From contig JAXMAB010000006.1 of NCBI GenBank assembly GCA_046350655.1, positions 496,001 through 560,000 of the forward strand: DNA of 64,000 bases, given 5' to 3'. The DNA is from JAEUHO01 sp046350655 (GTDB lineage: Bacteria; Planctomycetota; PLA2; JAEUHO01). The notes beneath the pieces are model-generated. The model did not search any database. It was not told the DNA's origin and saw nothing but the letters and a program-made list of their open reading frames with translations. This document shows, piece after piece, positions 51,985 to 61,285 of the stretch (the first letter of the stretch is position 1; each line of letters starts with the position of its first letter). Position numbers and translations under genes: made by a program.

Positions 51985-54915
51985 GTGCGCGCAACCCTTC
52001 TCTCGTGCCTGTTGCTGATCGGGGTCGTCGGGCGGACGGTGTCCGCCGAGCCGACGCGTCCGCCGCGGCCGGACCCCATGGCCCTCGCCCCGGACGGCGA
52101 GTGGCCGATGCAGGACGGCTGTCCCGCGCGGACGCGCGCGACGCCGACGCGCGTCCCGATCGGCGACCTCGAGGTCGCGTGGACGTTCGCGACCGACGAG
52201 ACGATCTGCGGCGACCCGTGCGTCGTCGGCGAACGGGTCTACGTCGCGACGTTCGGGGCGGAGGGTCCGCCCAATCTCATCGCGCTCCGGCTCTCCGACG
52301 GTGCGGTGATCGCGAAGGCGTCGGTGCCGGGCCGCGGGCCGGCGATCGCGGCGCACCGCGACATGGTCGTCGCGGTGGGGGGGGCGCAGGCGTCGGTGCT
52401 GCGGGTGTCCGGCGACGGCTCGGCGCCGACGGTGCTGACCAGGTTCCCGGCGCGGTTCTCGCCGGTCATCGTCGGGGGGGACCTGATGACCGTCGGCCCG
52501 GCGTTCGTGGAGCTGCGCCGGATGGGAGCGGAGGAACCGCACTGGCTCCGGCGCCTCGACGGGAGAGCCCTCGGCCCGCCGACGATCCGCGACGGGACCG
52601 TGTACGTCGTGACGACGCGCGAGGTGAAGGGGTACGAGGGCACCCAGTCGCGGATCGAGCGGTTCCGGCTGGACGGAGAGAACCTGGCACCGATCGTGCT
52701 CGGCTGGGACGCCGACGGGAGCCAGCGGTTCATCGCGAGCACGGTGATCGCCGCCCCGGACGAGCTGATGCTCCTCCACGCGCCCGGCTTCCGGCTGAAG
52801 GACGGCGCGGTCGGCACCGGCGCACGGATCGACCTGGGCGTGACCTCGTCCGTCCACTTCCTCGACATCGAGGCGACGCCGCTCGTCTGGGGCGGCTCCT
52901 CGATCGTCCGGTACCGGCCGCTCGACGGGAAGCAGGTGTTGCTGCGGAGCGACCCCCGTGAGCATCCCGACGAGCGGAAGACGGGCGGCTGGCGCTGGTT
53001 CCCGCTCGCCACCGAGGCTCGGCACGCCGAGCTGCTCACCGGCGAGCTGCCCGGCATCGTCGCCGGCGGGGTGGTGATGTTGCCCGGCGGCTCGTTCGAG
53101 GTGGCGTCGCGACGCCTCGTCGAGTCGTGGCGGACGCCGCGCTACACGCGCCGACTGCCGGTCCGCGAGGCGGTCCTCGAGATCGCGGGCCGGGAGGTGC
53201 GGGCGCTGCGGCGCTCGAAGGCCTCGCGCGCCGAGGACGTCGGGCCGAGGCTGCCCCGTGACGCCGACGCCAAGGCCGTGGCGATCCCGGGCGGCGCCGT
53301 CGTGCTCGTGGACGGCTCGGCCCGCGCGGGCGACCTCACGTACTCCCCGGCCGAGGGCCTCCTCGCCGGGGTCGGGAAGGAGAAGCTCCGCCACGACGAT
53401 CTCGGGCTCGTGCTCGACCGCGAGGGGCGGGTCGTGCACGGTCCGGACCCGCGGTTCATCGCGCGGCGGGTGCGGACCGCGGCGGCGGCCCGGGCCAAGG
53501 GGGAGTGGGTCGCGCTCGCGAAGAAGGCGGTCGCGACACGGTCGGCGCCGGTGCTCGCGGCGGCGATCGACGAGGCGGTGGCCCGCGGCGCGCGGCCGGA
53601 CGAGGTCGCGTCGCTGCGCAAGGAGGTCGCGAAGCTCGAGAAGCCGCAGGGGGCGCCGCCGAAGGTGGACCCCGCGAAGGTGGCGGACATCGAGCGGGCG
53701 ACCGCGGCGCTCGAGGCGAAGGAGCGCGCCGCGCTCCGCACCGCGCTGTTCGCGCTCCCGGCCGACACGCCGGTCCCGTACCGCGCGCCGCTCCTCCGCG
53801 CGGTCCTCGCCGATACGCCGGACGACCCGGAGGTGGCCGCCTGGCTGCGCGCGCGCCTGCCCGCCGGGTTCGACCCGGGCGCCGAGGTCGCGCCGTCGGC
53901 GTGGCTCGACCTCATCGAGGCGACGGTGCAGGCGCCCGTGACGATCCTCGCCAGCAAGCCCGAGGGCGGCACGCTCACGATGGACGAGCGGACGTTCGGC
54001 GCGCTCCGCGCGGCCTGGCGACCGGACCTCGTCGCGCTCCGGAGCGAACGCCTGCTGCTCGTGACCCCGGTGGCGCGGCCGAGCCGGATCGCGCGCTGCC
54101 TCTCGCTGGGCGAGCTGGTCTGCTCGACGCTCGACGGGCTCTTCCAGGTCACGGGGGAGCAGACGCGCCTCATCGACCCGCTGGTCGTCCAGCTGTTCGA
54201 GACGAAGGAGGAGTACGTCGCCCGCTCGCCCGCGGACGCCGACGGGAGCGAGAGCGGGCGCGCGTGGCTCACGTGGACGCTCGGGCACTACGACGGCGGC
54301 GAGGGCATCTCGCGGCTCTACGTCCCGCCCGGCGACGACCCGTTCGACGGCGTCATGGAGACGCTCGCGCACGAGCTCACCCACCACTGGCTGGACCAGC
54401 GCATGCCGCGTCCGCGCGAGTGCCGCGGGAAGCGCGGCAAGTCCACCTCGCCGTGCTACTTCCTCGAGGAGGGGTTCGCGACGATGGTCGAGGAGTTCGT
54501 CTACGACGTCGCCGCGCGCACGTTCGACACGAAGAACCCGCGCGCCGACAGTCTCGACACGGTCGCGCAGTCCTCGCAGCTCCTCGACTGGACGCGCGTC
54601 GTGGAGATGACGCCCGCGGAGTTCCGCCGCCTCGGCCACGCGTTCGAGCACGAGGTCCCCTCGCGTTGGACGCTCGATTCCGGCCGCAGGCTCAGCGAGA
54701 CCAACCTCTTCTACGCCCAGGGCGCCGCCATCTGCCACTACCTGTGGAACGCGGAGGGCGGCAAGCACCGCGAGCTGCTGCGCGCCTGGGTGCGCGACCT
54801 GCACTGCGACCGCGTGGCGCCCGGCGAGACCCAACGTCGACTGAACCTGACGCCGGCGCAGCTCGGGCGGACCGTCGTGGCCTGGGCGAAGCAGGTGACC
54901 TCGCCGGGCGACTGA
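51985..54915 (+). CDS. Secreted beta-propeller/gluzincin metalloprotease
   Basis: A 976-residue exported protein: signal peptide (about 1-23); a PQQ-like beta-propeller region (about 40-480) with strands such as GERVYVATFG and GPPTIRDGTVYVV; a helical middle; and a C-terminal peptidase-MA domain with LAHELTHHWLDQ (zinc HExxH, about 794) and a downstream EEGFATMVEE giving the third ligand Glu. Two Cys-rich spots (CRGKRGKSTSPC) are close to the active site. The combination suggests a surface or periplasmic protease with a binding propeller. The GTG at 51985 has a TACGCT box 28 bases upstream. Confidence 0.85.
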   Translation: MRATLLSCLLLIGVVGRTVSAEPTRPPRPDPMALAPDGEWPMQDGCPARTRATPTRVPIGDLEVAWTFATDETICGDPCVVGERVYVATFGAEGPPNLIALRLSDGAVIAKASVPGRGPAIAAHRDMVVAVGGAQASVLRVSGDGSAPTVLTRFPARFSPVIVGGDLMTVGPAFVELRRMGAEEPHWLRRLDGRALGPPTIRDGTVYVVTTREVKGYEGTQSRIERFRLDGENLAPIVLGWDADGSQRFIASTVIAAPDELMLLHAPGFRLKDGAVGTGARIDLGVTSSVHFLDIEATPLVWGGSSIVRYRPLDGKQVLLRSDPREHPDERKTGGWRWFPLATEARHAELLTGELPGIVAGGVVMLPGGSFEVASRRLVESWRTPRYTRRLPVREAVLEIAGREVRALRRSKASRAEDVGPRLPRDADAKAVAIPGGAVVLVDGSARAGDLTYSPAEGLLAGVGKEKLRHDDLGLVLDREGRVVHGPDPRFIARRVRTAAAARAKGEWVALAKKAVATRSAPVLAAAIDEAVARGARPDEVASLRKEVAKLEKPQGAPPKVDPAKVADIERATAALEAKERAALRTALFALPADTPVPYRAPLLRAVLADTPDDPEVAAWLRARLPAGFDPGAEVAPSAWLDLIEATVQAPVTILASKPEGGTLTMDERTFGALRAAWRPDLVALRSERLLLVTPVARPSRIARCLSLGELVCSTLDGLFQVTGEQTRLIDPLVVQLFETKEEYVARSPADADGSESGRAWLTWTLGHYDGGEGISRLYVPPGDDPFDGVMETLAHELTHHWLDQRMPRPRECRGKRGKSTSPCYFLEEGFATMVEEFVYDVAARTFDTKNPRADSLDTVAQSSQLLDWTRVVEMTPAEFRRLGHAFEHEVPSRWTLDSGRRLSETNLFYAQGAAICHYLWNAEGGKHRELLRAWVRDLHCDRVAPGETQRRLNLTPAQLGRTVVAWAKQVTSPGD

Positions 54916-54935
54916 GGCGGGGCACGATTCGGAGG

Positions 54936-54995
54936 TTCCTTCCCGGCCGCGGAGCGCGGGCCCGCAGGGCCGTCACGCCCAGCGGGGCTCGGGGG
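54936..54995. repeat. Family 2 repeat (second copy)
   Basis: TTCCTTCCCGGCCG followed by AGCGCGGGCCCGCAGGGCC aligns with the element at 49247 (TTCCTTCACGGCCG, then AGCGCGGGCCCTCAGGGCC). It also follows a stop codon by about 20 bases and lies at a convergent junction. Confidence 0.6.
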
Positions 54996-55057
54996 GGCGG
55001 GCCCCGGTCGCCGGCCGGGCCGCGCGACCGGGTGCTCCGCGGGGGACGCGGGCCCGG

Positions 55058-56497
55058 CTACCGCCGGCGGCGGCCGCCGTCGCGGCGCGGGCCGCGGTCG
55101 TCGTCGCGGCGCGGCGGGGGCGGGGGGGGCGGCGCGGGCGGCGGGATCGCCGGCGCGTGCTGCACGGCCTGGTAGACGTCGTCGAGCAGCATCGTGATGA
55201 GCGGCAGCTCGCCCTCGGCGTCGGCCAGCGCGCGCGCCAGCTTCTCGAACCGCGCGCTGCGCTCGGTCTGGAGGTTGTCGCGCTCGCGGAGCCGCGCCTC
55301 GAGATGGGCCGTCAGGCGCTCGGCGACCACCGTCGCGACGTCGTCGTCGGTCGGGGCCACGCGCTCCTGCAGGTCGATCTTGTAGCCCTTCGCGATGCGC
55401 TCGACGGCCGAGCGCTCCGCGCGGCTGACCAGCGAGATCGCCGTGCCCGACGCGCCCGCGCGGCCCGTGCGGCCCGCGCGGTGGACGTAGCTCTCCGGGT
55501 CCTCGGGCGGCTCGTACTGCACGACGTGCGACAGCTCGGGCACGTCGAGCCCGCGCGCCGCCACGTCGGTCGCGACGAGGAAGCGCAGCGAGCCCTTGCG
55601 GACGCGGTCGAGCACCTGCTCGCGCTGGCCCTGCGTCAGGTCGCTCGACAGCTCGTCGGCGTCGTACCCGAACCGCTGCAGCACCACGTTCACGTAGTGC
55701 ACGCGGTTCTTCGTGTTGCAGAAGATGATCGCCGCCGTCGGGTTCTCGACCTCGATGATCCGGACCAGGGCGCGGTCCTTGTCCATCCCGTCCACGACGT
55801 AGTAGACGTGCTCCACGTCGCTCACGTGGACGTGGTCGCTCGACAGGTTCACGAACTCCGGCTCGTCGATGAACTCGCGCGCCGTGCGGATCACGAACGC
55901 CGGGAACGTCGCCGAGAACATGCAGGTGTGCAGGTCGCGCGCCGGCAGGTAGCGCTTCAGCTTGCGCATGTCGGGGTAGAACCCCATCGACAGCATGCGG
56001 TCGGCCTCGTCGAAGACGAGCGCGTCGAGCTGGTCGAGCGCGAAGGTGCGCTTGAGCAGGTGGTCGAGCACGCGGCCCGGCGTCCCGATGACCACGTGCG
56101 CGCCCCGCTTGAGCGCCTCCACCTGGCTGCCGTAGCCGACGCCGCCGTACACCGCGACCGCGCGCAGGCCCGAGTCGCCGAACAGCTTCACGGCGTCGTC
56201 GTACACCTGCTTCGCCAGCTCGCGCGTCGGCACCAGCACCAGCGCCTGGCACACGGCGCGGCGCGGGTCGAGCAGCTCGAGCATGGGCAGGAGGAACGCG
56301 CCCGTCTTGCCGCTGCCCGTGCGGGCCTGGATCATCATGTTGCGCCCGTCGAGCAGCCGCGGGATGCCGCGGGCCTGGACGGGGGTCAGCGTCGTCCAGC
56401 CGGCGCGCGCGCAGGCGGCGCGCAGGCTCGGCGGCAGCTGGTCGACGGTCGTGTCGGGGAGCTCGGCTTCCGGGTCGGCTTCGGGGGGGATGGTCAC
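55058..56497 (-). CDS. DEAD-box RNA helicase
   Basis: A 479-residue helicase with the full motif set: Q motif LTPVQARGIP, motif I ARTGSGKTGAF (about 58-68), PTRELA, GTPGR, DEAD in VFDEADRMLSMGF (about 153-165), SAT in FSATFP, then ARGLDVPELSHVV and HRAGRTGRAG. The C-terminal tail is Pro- and Arg-rich (PPPRRDDDRGPRRDGGRRRR). Such enzymes unwind RNA in ribosome assembly or decay. GTG start; a TACGCT box lies 30 bases upstream (56533-56528). Confidence 0.95.
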   Translation of the reverse strand: MTIPPEADPEAELPDTTVDQLPPSLRAACARAGWTTLTPVQARGIPRLLDGRNMMIQARTGSGKTGAFLLPMLELLDPRRAVCQALVLVPTRELAKQVYDDAVKLFGDSGLRAVAVYGGVGYGSQVEALKRGAHVVIGTPGRVLDHLLKRTFALDQLDALVFDEADRMLSMGFYPDMRKLKRYLPARDLHTCMFSATFPAFVIRTAREFIDEPEFVNLSSDHVHVSDVEHVYYVVDGMDKDRALVRIIEVENPTAAIIFCNTKNRVHYVNVVLQRFGYDADELSSDLTQGQREQVLDRVRKGSLRFLVATDVAARGLDVPELSHVVQYEPPEDPESYVHRAGRTGRAGASGTAISLVSRAERSAVERIAKGYKIDLQERVAPTDDDVATVVAERLTAHLEARLRERDNLQTERSARFEKLARALADAEGELPLITMLLDDVYQAVQHAPAIPPPAPPPPPPPRRDDDRGPRRDGGRRRR

Positions 56498-56622
56498 GCA
56501 GCGCTCTCGTCAGGGTTCATTCCGGGTAAGCGTACGCACAGCCCCGCGGAATCGGCGGTTTGCCCGACTCCGGGGCCCCTCGTGCCTCCCGCGGGCGACC
56601 CCTGGGGGGCCGACCCGGGCTC

Positions 56623-56640
56623 CGGGACCGCGAGGCCCGG
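56623..56640 (-). repeat. Family 1 repeat (copy)
   Basis: CGGGACCGCGAGGCCCGG, a core match differing only in the last base, in the gap upstream of the helicase gene and after the methyltransferase stop. Confidence 0.75.
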
Positions 56641-56692
56641 TCGCCCGCGGCCCGGCGGCGCTCCTCGGCCGCGGCGTCGCCGCCGGCGGCGG

Positions 56693-57430
56693 TCAGGCGT
56701 CGGTGAAGACGCGGCGCTCGACGCGGGCCACGACGAACAACATCGTCGCCTGCGCGACGGCGGCCCCGAACAGGCCGGGGACCGACCGCATGAAGACCGC
56801 GAGGCCGTAGAGCGGCAGGTACCCCACCGAGTACATCGGGTCGGAGAGCCAGCGGTACGGGCCCTCGGCCGACACGTGGGCCCGCTCGGCGGGCAGGAAG
56901 AAGTTGCGCCAGTAGTACGCGCCGGGCCGCAGGCTCGCGGTCGCCCACGCCTTCACCGCGAGCCCGAACACGCCGAGGAACGTGCCGAGGAGCGCCGTCG
57001 CCCACAGCGGCAGCCCGACGTCGAGGGTCCCGCGCGTCACGACGCAGAGGGCGGAGAACGCCGCGGCGTCGTTGTCCATGACGACGGAGACGCGGCGGCG
57101 GAAGCGCAGCCACGCCGCCTGCTGCGCCGCGGGGTCGGCGGGGGCCTCGCGCCCGGCGGTGTGGAGCAGCGCGCCGCACAGGAACCCGACGTAGGCGAGG
57201 CGGCTGACGCCGTACCACGCGATGGCGAGCGCCGGCGACCCGACGAGCCACACCGCGATCGCCGGCAGCAGCGCCGGCACGTGGCCGGGAAGCGTGGCCG
57301 CCCAGCGCTTGAGGCCCGCGAGGCCGCCACGGCGCTCCGCGGGTTCCGCGGGGCCGGTCGCCGCGGCCCGCCGTTCGTCGGCGAGGAACGCGGGCGGCGC
57401 GGTGGCGGACGACGGGGGCGGCGTGTCCAC
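56693..57430 (-). CDS. Phospholipid/isoprenylcysteine methyltransferase-like membrane protein
   Basis: A 245-residue protein (GTG start) with about five membrane helices. The C-terminal half contains AEGPYRWLSDPMYSVGYLPL, corresponding to the GPYRxxRHPxYxG motif of the PEMT/ICMT family, and a final ARVERRVF where the family has a conserved Glu-Glu or Glu-Arg. Members methylate phospholipids or isoprenylcysteine using S-adenosylmethionine. The usual His-Pro is Asp-Pro here, which lowers certainty about activity. The first 40 residues are disordered. Confidence 0.7.
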   Translation of the reverse strand: MDTPPPSSATAPPAFLADERRAAATGPAEPAERRGGLAGLKRWAATLPGHVPALLPAIAVWLVGSPALAIAWYGVSRLAYVGFLCGALLHTAGREAPADPAAQQAAWLRFRRRVSVVMDNDAAAFSALCVVTRGTLDVGLPLWATALLGTFLGVFGLAVKAWATASLRPGAYYWRNFFLPAERAHVSAEGPYRWLSDPMYSVGYLPLYGLAVFMRSVPGLFGAAVAQATMLFVVARVERRVFTDA

Positions 57431-57820
57431 GATGCGGGCGCTACCGTGCCCGCCGGCCCGGCGAGGTCGGAGCGGACGTCGGCCGGGGAACGCGGGGGCG
57501 GGCGGTCACGTCGGGCTCCGGGCCCCGTGGACGGGGGCGACGCCCCCCGCGTGCGGGGCCTTCATCCTCGCACACCGCCCCGCCAGGGCCGCGGCGGGCC
57601 CCGGGTGGGGGGGCCTCGGCCACCGGGCCTCGCGTCCCGCGACCCCGACCGTCGCCCGTCCTCCCCGCGTGCGCCGACGGCGCGGACGCGACGCGCGCGG
57701 CGCCGCGACCCGCGGCGGCGGGACGGGCTCGGGACGTCCATCCGGGCTTGACGGACGGGGCCGCGCCGACCACGCTTGCCCGCGCAGCGACCGGCGACGG
57801 GTGTCGCCCAGGAGGTCCCC
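57431..57820. other. Divergent intergenic region with family 1 repeat (57623-57639)
   Basis: This 390-base gap contains CCGGGCCTCGCGTCCCG (57623-57639), a core lacking one G, plus GC-rich filler. No promoter box is convincing, although GGAGGT just before 57821 is the ribosome-binding site of the next gene. Confidence 0.5.
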
Positions 57821-58927
57821 ATGGCGCGTTCGTTCGGCTCGGTCGGTCGGCTCGTGGTCGCGGTCCTCGTGGCGGCGGCGGCGCTCGCCGCCCCGGCCCG
57901 CGCGGAGGAGATCCTCCTCAACGACGGCACGGTCCACGAGGGCACCGTCGTGGGCGTCGAGAAGGACACGGTCACCGTCACCGTCCGGACCAAGACGTCC
58001 GACAAGCTCGTGACCCTGAAGGTCCCGGCCAAGCGCTTCGACCCGCACTGGCTGTACGGCATCAAGGACCGCCTCGCGGGCAACGACGCGAAGGCCCACG
58101 TCGAGCTGGCCGTCTGGGCCGTCGAGCAGGGCATGTTCTCGCGCGCGAAGGCGCAGATGATGAAGGCCGAGACGCTCGACGCCGCCTACGTCGCCGCGCT
58201 GCGCGAGGGCAAGTTCCCCGACGTGCGCGAGGGCATCGCGTCGTCGATCCTCGCGTCGGCCAAGGCCGACGTCGAGAAGGGCCAGCTCGAGCTCGCCGAG
58301 CAGAAGCTCGAGGTGCTCCTGACGCGCATGAGCGACACCGAGGCGGGCTCGGCGGCCCGCGAGGTGATGACGACCGTCCAGGCGAAGCTCGAGGAGGCCG
58401 AGGCCAAGCGCGCCGCCGAGGCCGCGGCCAAGCTCGCCGCCGCCGAGAAGGCCGCCGCCGAGGCGCGCGCCAAGAAGCTCGCGCCGATCGACGCGGAGCT
58501 CGCGCGCGCGAAGAAGCTCGCCGTGGCGGGCCTCACGGAGGACAGCGACACGAAGGCGCTGTCGCTCCTCGAGGACGCCATGCGCCGCGGCGAGAAGCTC
58601 CTGAAGTCGCTCGACGACCTGGCGAAGGACGCCGCCGCCGACCCCGAGCTCGCGAAGGAGGTCGAGGACCGCCGCGCCCGCATCAACGCGGGCATGGTGA
58701 AGGCGCACCTCCACCGCGCGGAGATCTACATCTTCCGCGGCGACGCCAAGGAGGCGCAGGCCGAGGTCGCGGCGGCGCAGGCCATCGACCCCGAGAACGC
58801 CGACGCGGCGGCCGCGGCCGTGCGCGCCGAGCAGGCGGGCGACGACTTCGACATCCAGGAGCGCCGCTGGCGCCGCGCCCGCACCGCGGCCGGCAACGGC
58901 CGGTTCGGCGGCGGCGGCCGCCGCTGA
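57821..58927 (+). CDS. Exported protein with helical/TPR-like region, hypothetical
   Basis: A 368-residue protein with a signal peptide (about 1-28, ending ARAEE). A short beta region (EILLNDGTVHEGTVVGVEKD, about 29-60) resembles an SH3- or Sm-like barrel that often precedes helical repeats in planctomycete-type proteins. Residues about 80-330 are helical: a long Ala/Lys/Glu coiled coil (about 190-240) then a TPR-like pair ending AQAIDPENADAAA. The Gly/Arg tail is disordered. GGAGGT lies seven bases before the ATG. Confidence 0.7.
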   Translation: MARSFGSVGRLVVAVLVAAAALAAPARAEEILLNDGTVHEGTVVGVEKDTVTVTVRTKTSDKLVTLKVPAKRFDPHWLYGIKDRLAGNDAKAHVELAVWAVEQGMFSRAKAQMMKAETLDAAYVAALREGKFPDVREGIASSILASAKADVEKGQLELAEQKLEVLLTRMSDTEAGSAAREVMTTVQAKLEEAEAKRAAEAAAKLAAAEKAAAEARAKKLAPIDAELARAKKLAVAGLTEDSDTKALSLLEDAMRRGEKLLKSLDDLAKDAAADPELAKEVEDRRARINAGMVKAHLHRAEIYIFRGDAKEAQAEVAAAQAIDPENADAAAAAVRAEQAGDDFDIQERRWRRARTAAGNGRFGGGGRR

Positions 58928-58950
58928 CGGACCGCGCCCGGCGATCCCCG

Positions 58951-59002
58951 GGGACGCGAGGCCCGCTCGCCGTCCGTCGGGGGCCGCCGGGCCTCGCGTC
59001 CC
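58951..59002. repeat. Family 1 repeat, perfect inverted pair
   Basis: GGGACGCGAGGCCCG (58951-58965) and CGGGCCTCGCGTCCC (58988-59002) are perfectly complementary, giving a 15-base stem with a 22-base loop. It sits between convergent gene ends, where a bidirectional terminator would be expected. Confidence 0.75.
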
Positions 59003-59092
59003 GGACCCCGCGACCGCGCGCCCCGGCGCGACGGGACCCTCCGCGGGCGGTGGGACCCGCCGCGCGGGGGGCGACCGCGCCGCGCGGACGGG

Positions 59093-60040
59093 TCAGAAGA
59101 CGTACGTGAAGCCGATGTGGGGGCCCGAGAGGTTCAGGCCGACGTGGTAGCGGTCGGGGCCGGACCCGACGTCGTAGTCGATGTTCAGGACGGTCCAGCC
59201 GCCGAGGACGTACCAGTGCCCTCCGCGGCCCAGCGGCCACGCGAGCTCGGCGCTCAACGACCACGACGTGTGCTGGCCGTCGAACGAGCCGCCGTAGTCG
59301 GCGAGCACGTGGAACGACGCGCGGTTCGAGAACGTGACGTCGAGCTTCACGCCGCCGATCGCGTCGACCCAGCTCGTCGAGCGGTCGATGTCGTCGCCGA
59401 CGATGCGGTCGACGTGGAGGTCGAGGGCGAAGACGCGCGCGCCGAGCGTGGGGCCGACCTCGAGCGTCGGGGCGCACGGCCCGCAGCCGAGCGACGTCGT
59501 CGCCTGCCACGCGCCGTACGCGCGGCCGACGACGCCGCGCATCGAGCCCGTCGTGTCCTCGCCGAGGATGCGCCAGTCCACGGTCTCGGAGAGGGAGACG
59601 TAGAACGCGTCGGCCGAGAACGACCACGGGCCCTTCGAGACGGTCCCGCGGCCCATGAAGAAGAACTCGATCGACGTCACGACGTCGGGGACCAGCTTGT
59701 CCACGACGCCCTCGAGGCCGCGGGCCTTGCGGTCCGCGTCCACCTCCGTGCCGCCCGACGCGAGGGAGCCCGACAGCGACGGGACCCACAGCGGCATCGT
59801 CAGCTCGACGCCGACGCGCTCGCAGCAGGCCTCGCCGGCGGGCGCGCGGTACCGGACGTCGTCGGCGCCGCCGACCCGGATCGCGACCGGGTCCCACGGC
59901 GCACGCGGCGCCACGGCGGCGTCGGCGACCGGTCCCGGGACGGCGGGGCGGCCCCCGTCCGGGGCGTCCGCGCGGGCCGGCGCCGAGAGGGCGGCGGCGG
60001 CGAGGGCGGCGGCGACGAGCAGGAGCGGGGTTCGGCGCAT
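59093..60040 (-). CDS. Outer-membrane beta-barrel protein (paralogue A)
   Basis: A 315-residue protein with a signal peptide (about 1-24), a proline-rich spacer, and then alternating amphipathic strands to a C-terminal aromatic (GPHIGFTYVF), the signature recognised by the BAM machinery. SWVDAIGGVKLDVTF and the closing strand pattern are shared with the divergent gene at 60226. ACCERVG holds a Cys pair. Function unknown; eight to twelve strands are likely. A TACCCT box lies 32 bases upstream (60078-60073). Confidence 0.75.
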   Translation of the reverse strand: MRRTPLLLVAAALAAAALSAPARADAPDGGRPAVPGPVADAAVAPRAPWDPVAIRVGGADDVRYRAPAGEACCERVGVELTMPLWVPSLSGSLASGGTEVDADRKARGLEGVVDKLVPDVVTSIEFFFMGRGTVSKGPWSFSADAFYVSLSETVDWRILGEDTTGSMRGVVGRAYGAWQATTSLGCGPCAPTLEVGPTLGARVFALDLHVDRIVGDDIDRSTSWVDAIGGVKLDVTFSNRASFHVLADYGGSFDGQHTSWSLSAELAWPLGRGGHWYVLGGWTVLNIDYDVGSGPDRYHVGLNLSGPHIGFTYVF

Positions 60041-60225
60041 GGGACCTCGGAGGGGGCGGGGCGCCCGTCGCAGAGGGTACGCCGCGGGCGTTCGACGCGG
60101 AACTCGGCGCCGGTCGTGCGGAATTCGGATCGGCGGGGGGCGGACTCCGGGGCCCGGGTGTTATCCTCCGCGCCGGGGCCCGGGCGCGGACGGTCGCGGC
60201 CCGAGTCGCCCCCCGGGAGGCTCGC

Positions 60226-61131
60226 ATGCGCACGTTCCTTTCCCTCGTCGGTGGCTTCGTCGCCGCGGCGGTCGCGTCGGCCGCCGTCGCGAGCGCCGAT
60301 CCCGTCTCGCGCGACGACTTCGCGCGCCGCGCCGCCGCGGTCCCCGCGGAGGTGGACGTCTCGACCCCGCGCGCCGCGCTCACCGGCGGCGCCGGCGAGG
60401 CGTGGAACGAGGGCAACCCGTGCTGCGCGCCGTGCCCGACGTTCAGCCTCACGATCGGCGCGTGGATCTGGGGCGTCGAGGGCACCGTCGGCGACAACGG
60501 CCGGAAGATCGACGTGGACTCCGACTGGACGGACACGCTCGACATGATCGACAAGATCGAGTTCGCGGCGGACGTGCGCGCGCGGCTCAAGACCGGGCGC
60601 TGGTCGTTCACCCTCGAGGTGGACGGCGCGAAGATCGCGGACTCCGCCGAGTTCCACGACGGCCTGTTCGCCGTCGACGGCGAGATGTCGCTCTGGACCC
60701 TGCAGGGCCAGGTGGGCTACAACCTCGCCGGCGGCAACCTGTCGTGCAGCCCGTGCTCGCCGGTCGGCTGCCTCGAGGCCTACGTGGGCGCGCGCGCCTG
60801 GTGGGTCGACCTCGAGGTGGACGGCGTCGGCACCGCGGCGCCCGGCGCCCGCATCGACAGCTCCAAGAGCTGGGTGGACCCGATCGTCGGCCTGCGCGGC
60901 GACCTCTCGTTCGGCGGCCGCTGGTTCGCGGTGGTCGAGGCCGACGTCGGCGGCTTCGGCGTCGGCTCGGACTTCTCGTGGCACGTGATGGCCGCCCTCG
61001 GCTTCAAGTTCAACGACCACGTCGCCGTCGAGCTCGGCTGGAAGCACCTCGACGTCGACTACGAGGACGGCGCCTACGTCTTCGACGTCGCGCTGAGCGG
61101 CCCGTTCCTCGCCTTCACGTTCACCTTCTGA
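60226..61131 (+). CDS. Outer-membrane beta-barrel protein (paralogue B)
   Basis: A 301-residue protein with a signal peptide (about 1-25), a loop with CCAPCPTFSLTIGAWIWGVE, strands throughout and a C-terminal PFLAFTFTF. SKSWVDPIVGLRGDLSF and WKHLDVDYEDGAYVFDVALS parallel the other barrel. Additional Cys in SCSPCSPVGC suggests a disulfide-bonded external loop. The ribosome-binding site is GGGAGG; a TATCCT box lies 58 bases upstream (60162-60167). Confidence 0.78.
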   Translation: MRTFLSLVGGFVAAAVASAAVASADPVSRDDFARRAAAVPAEVDVSTPRAALTGGAGEAWNEGNPCCAPCPTFSLTIGAWIWGVEGTVGDNGRKIDVDSDWTDTLDMIDKIEFAADVRARLKTGRWSFTLEVDGAKIADSAEFHDGLFAVDGEMSLWTLQGQVGYNLAGGNLSCSPCSPVGCLEAYVGARAWWVDLEVDGVGTAAPGARIDSSKSWVDPIVGLRGDLSFGGRWFAVVEADVGGFGVGSDFSWHVMAALGFKFNDHVAVELGWKHLDVDYEDGAYVFDVALSGPFLAFTFTF

Positions 61132-61156
61132 TCCGCGGCTGGCACGTGCTGATCCG

Positions 61157-61177
61157 CGACCGGCGAGTTGCCGGTCG
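61157..61177 (+). terminator. Hairpin after the outer-membrane protein gene
   Basis: CGACCGGC-GAGTT-GCCGGTCG is a perfect eight-base stem 25 bases after the stop. There is no T-tract, so it may act with Rho or as an mRNA-stabilising hairpin. Confidence 0.5.
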
Positions 61178-61285
61178 GGGCGGGGGCCGCGCGGCGATCG
61201 CGCGGCCCCTGCCGTTTCGGTGTCCGGCGCCGACGTGACCGTCGTCGCCGGGGCGTAGGACGCGGTTGAGATCGGAGGCCCGGCC

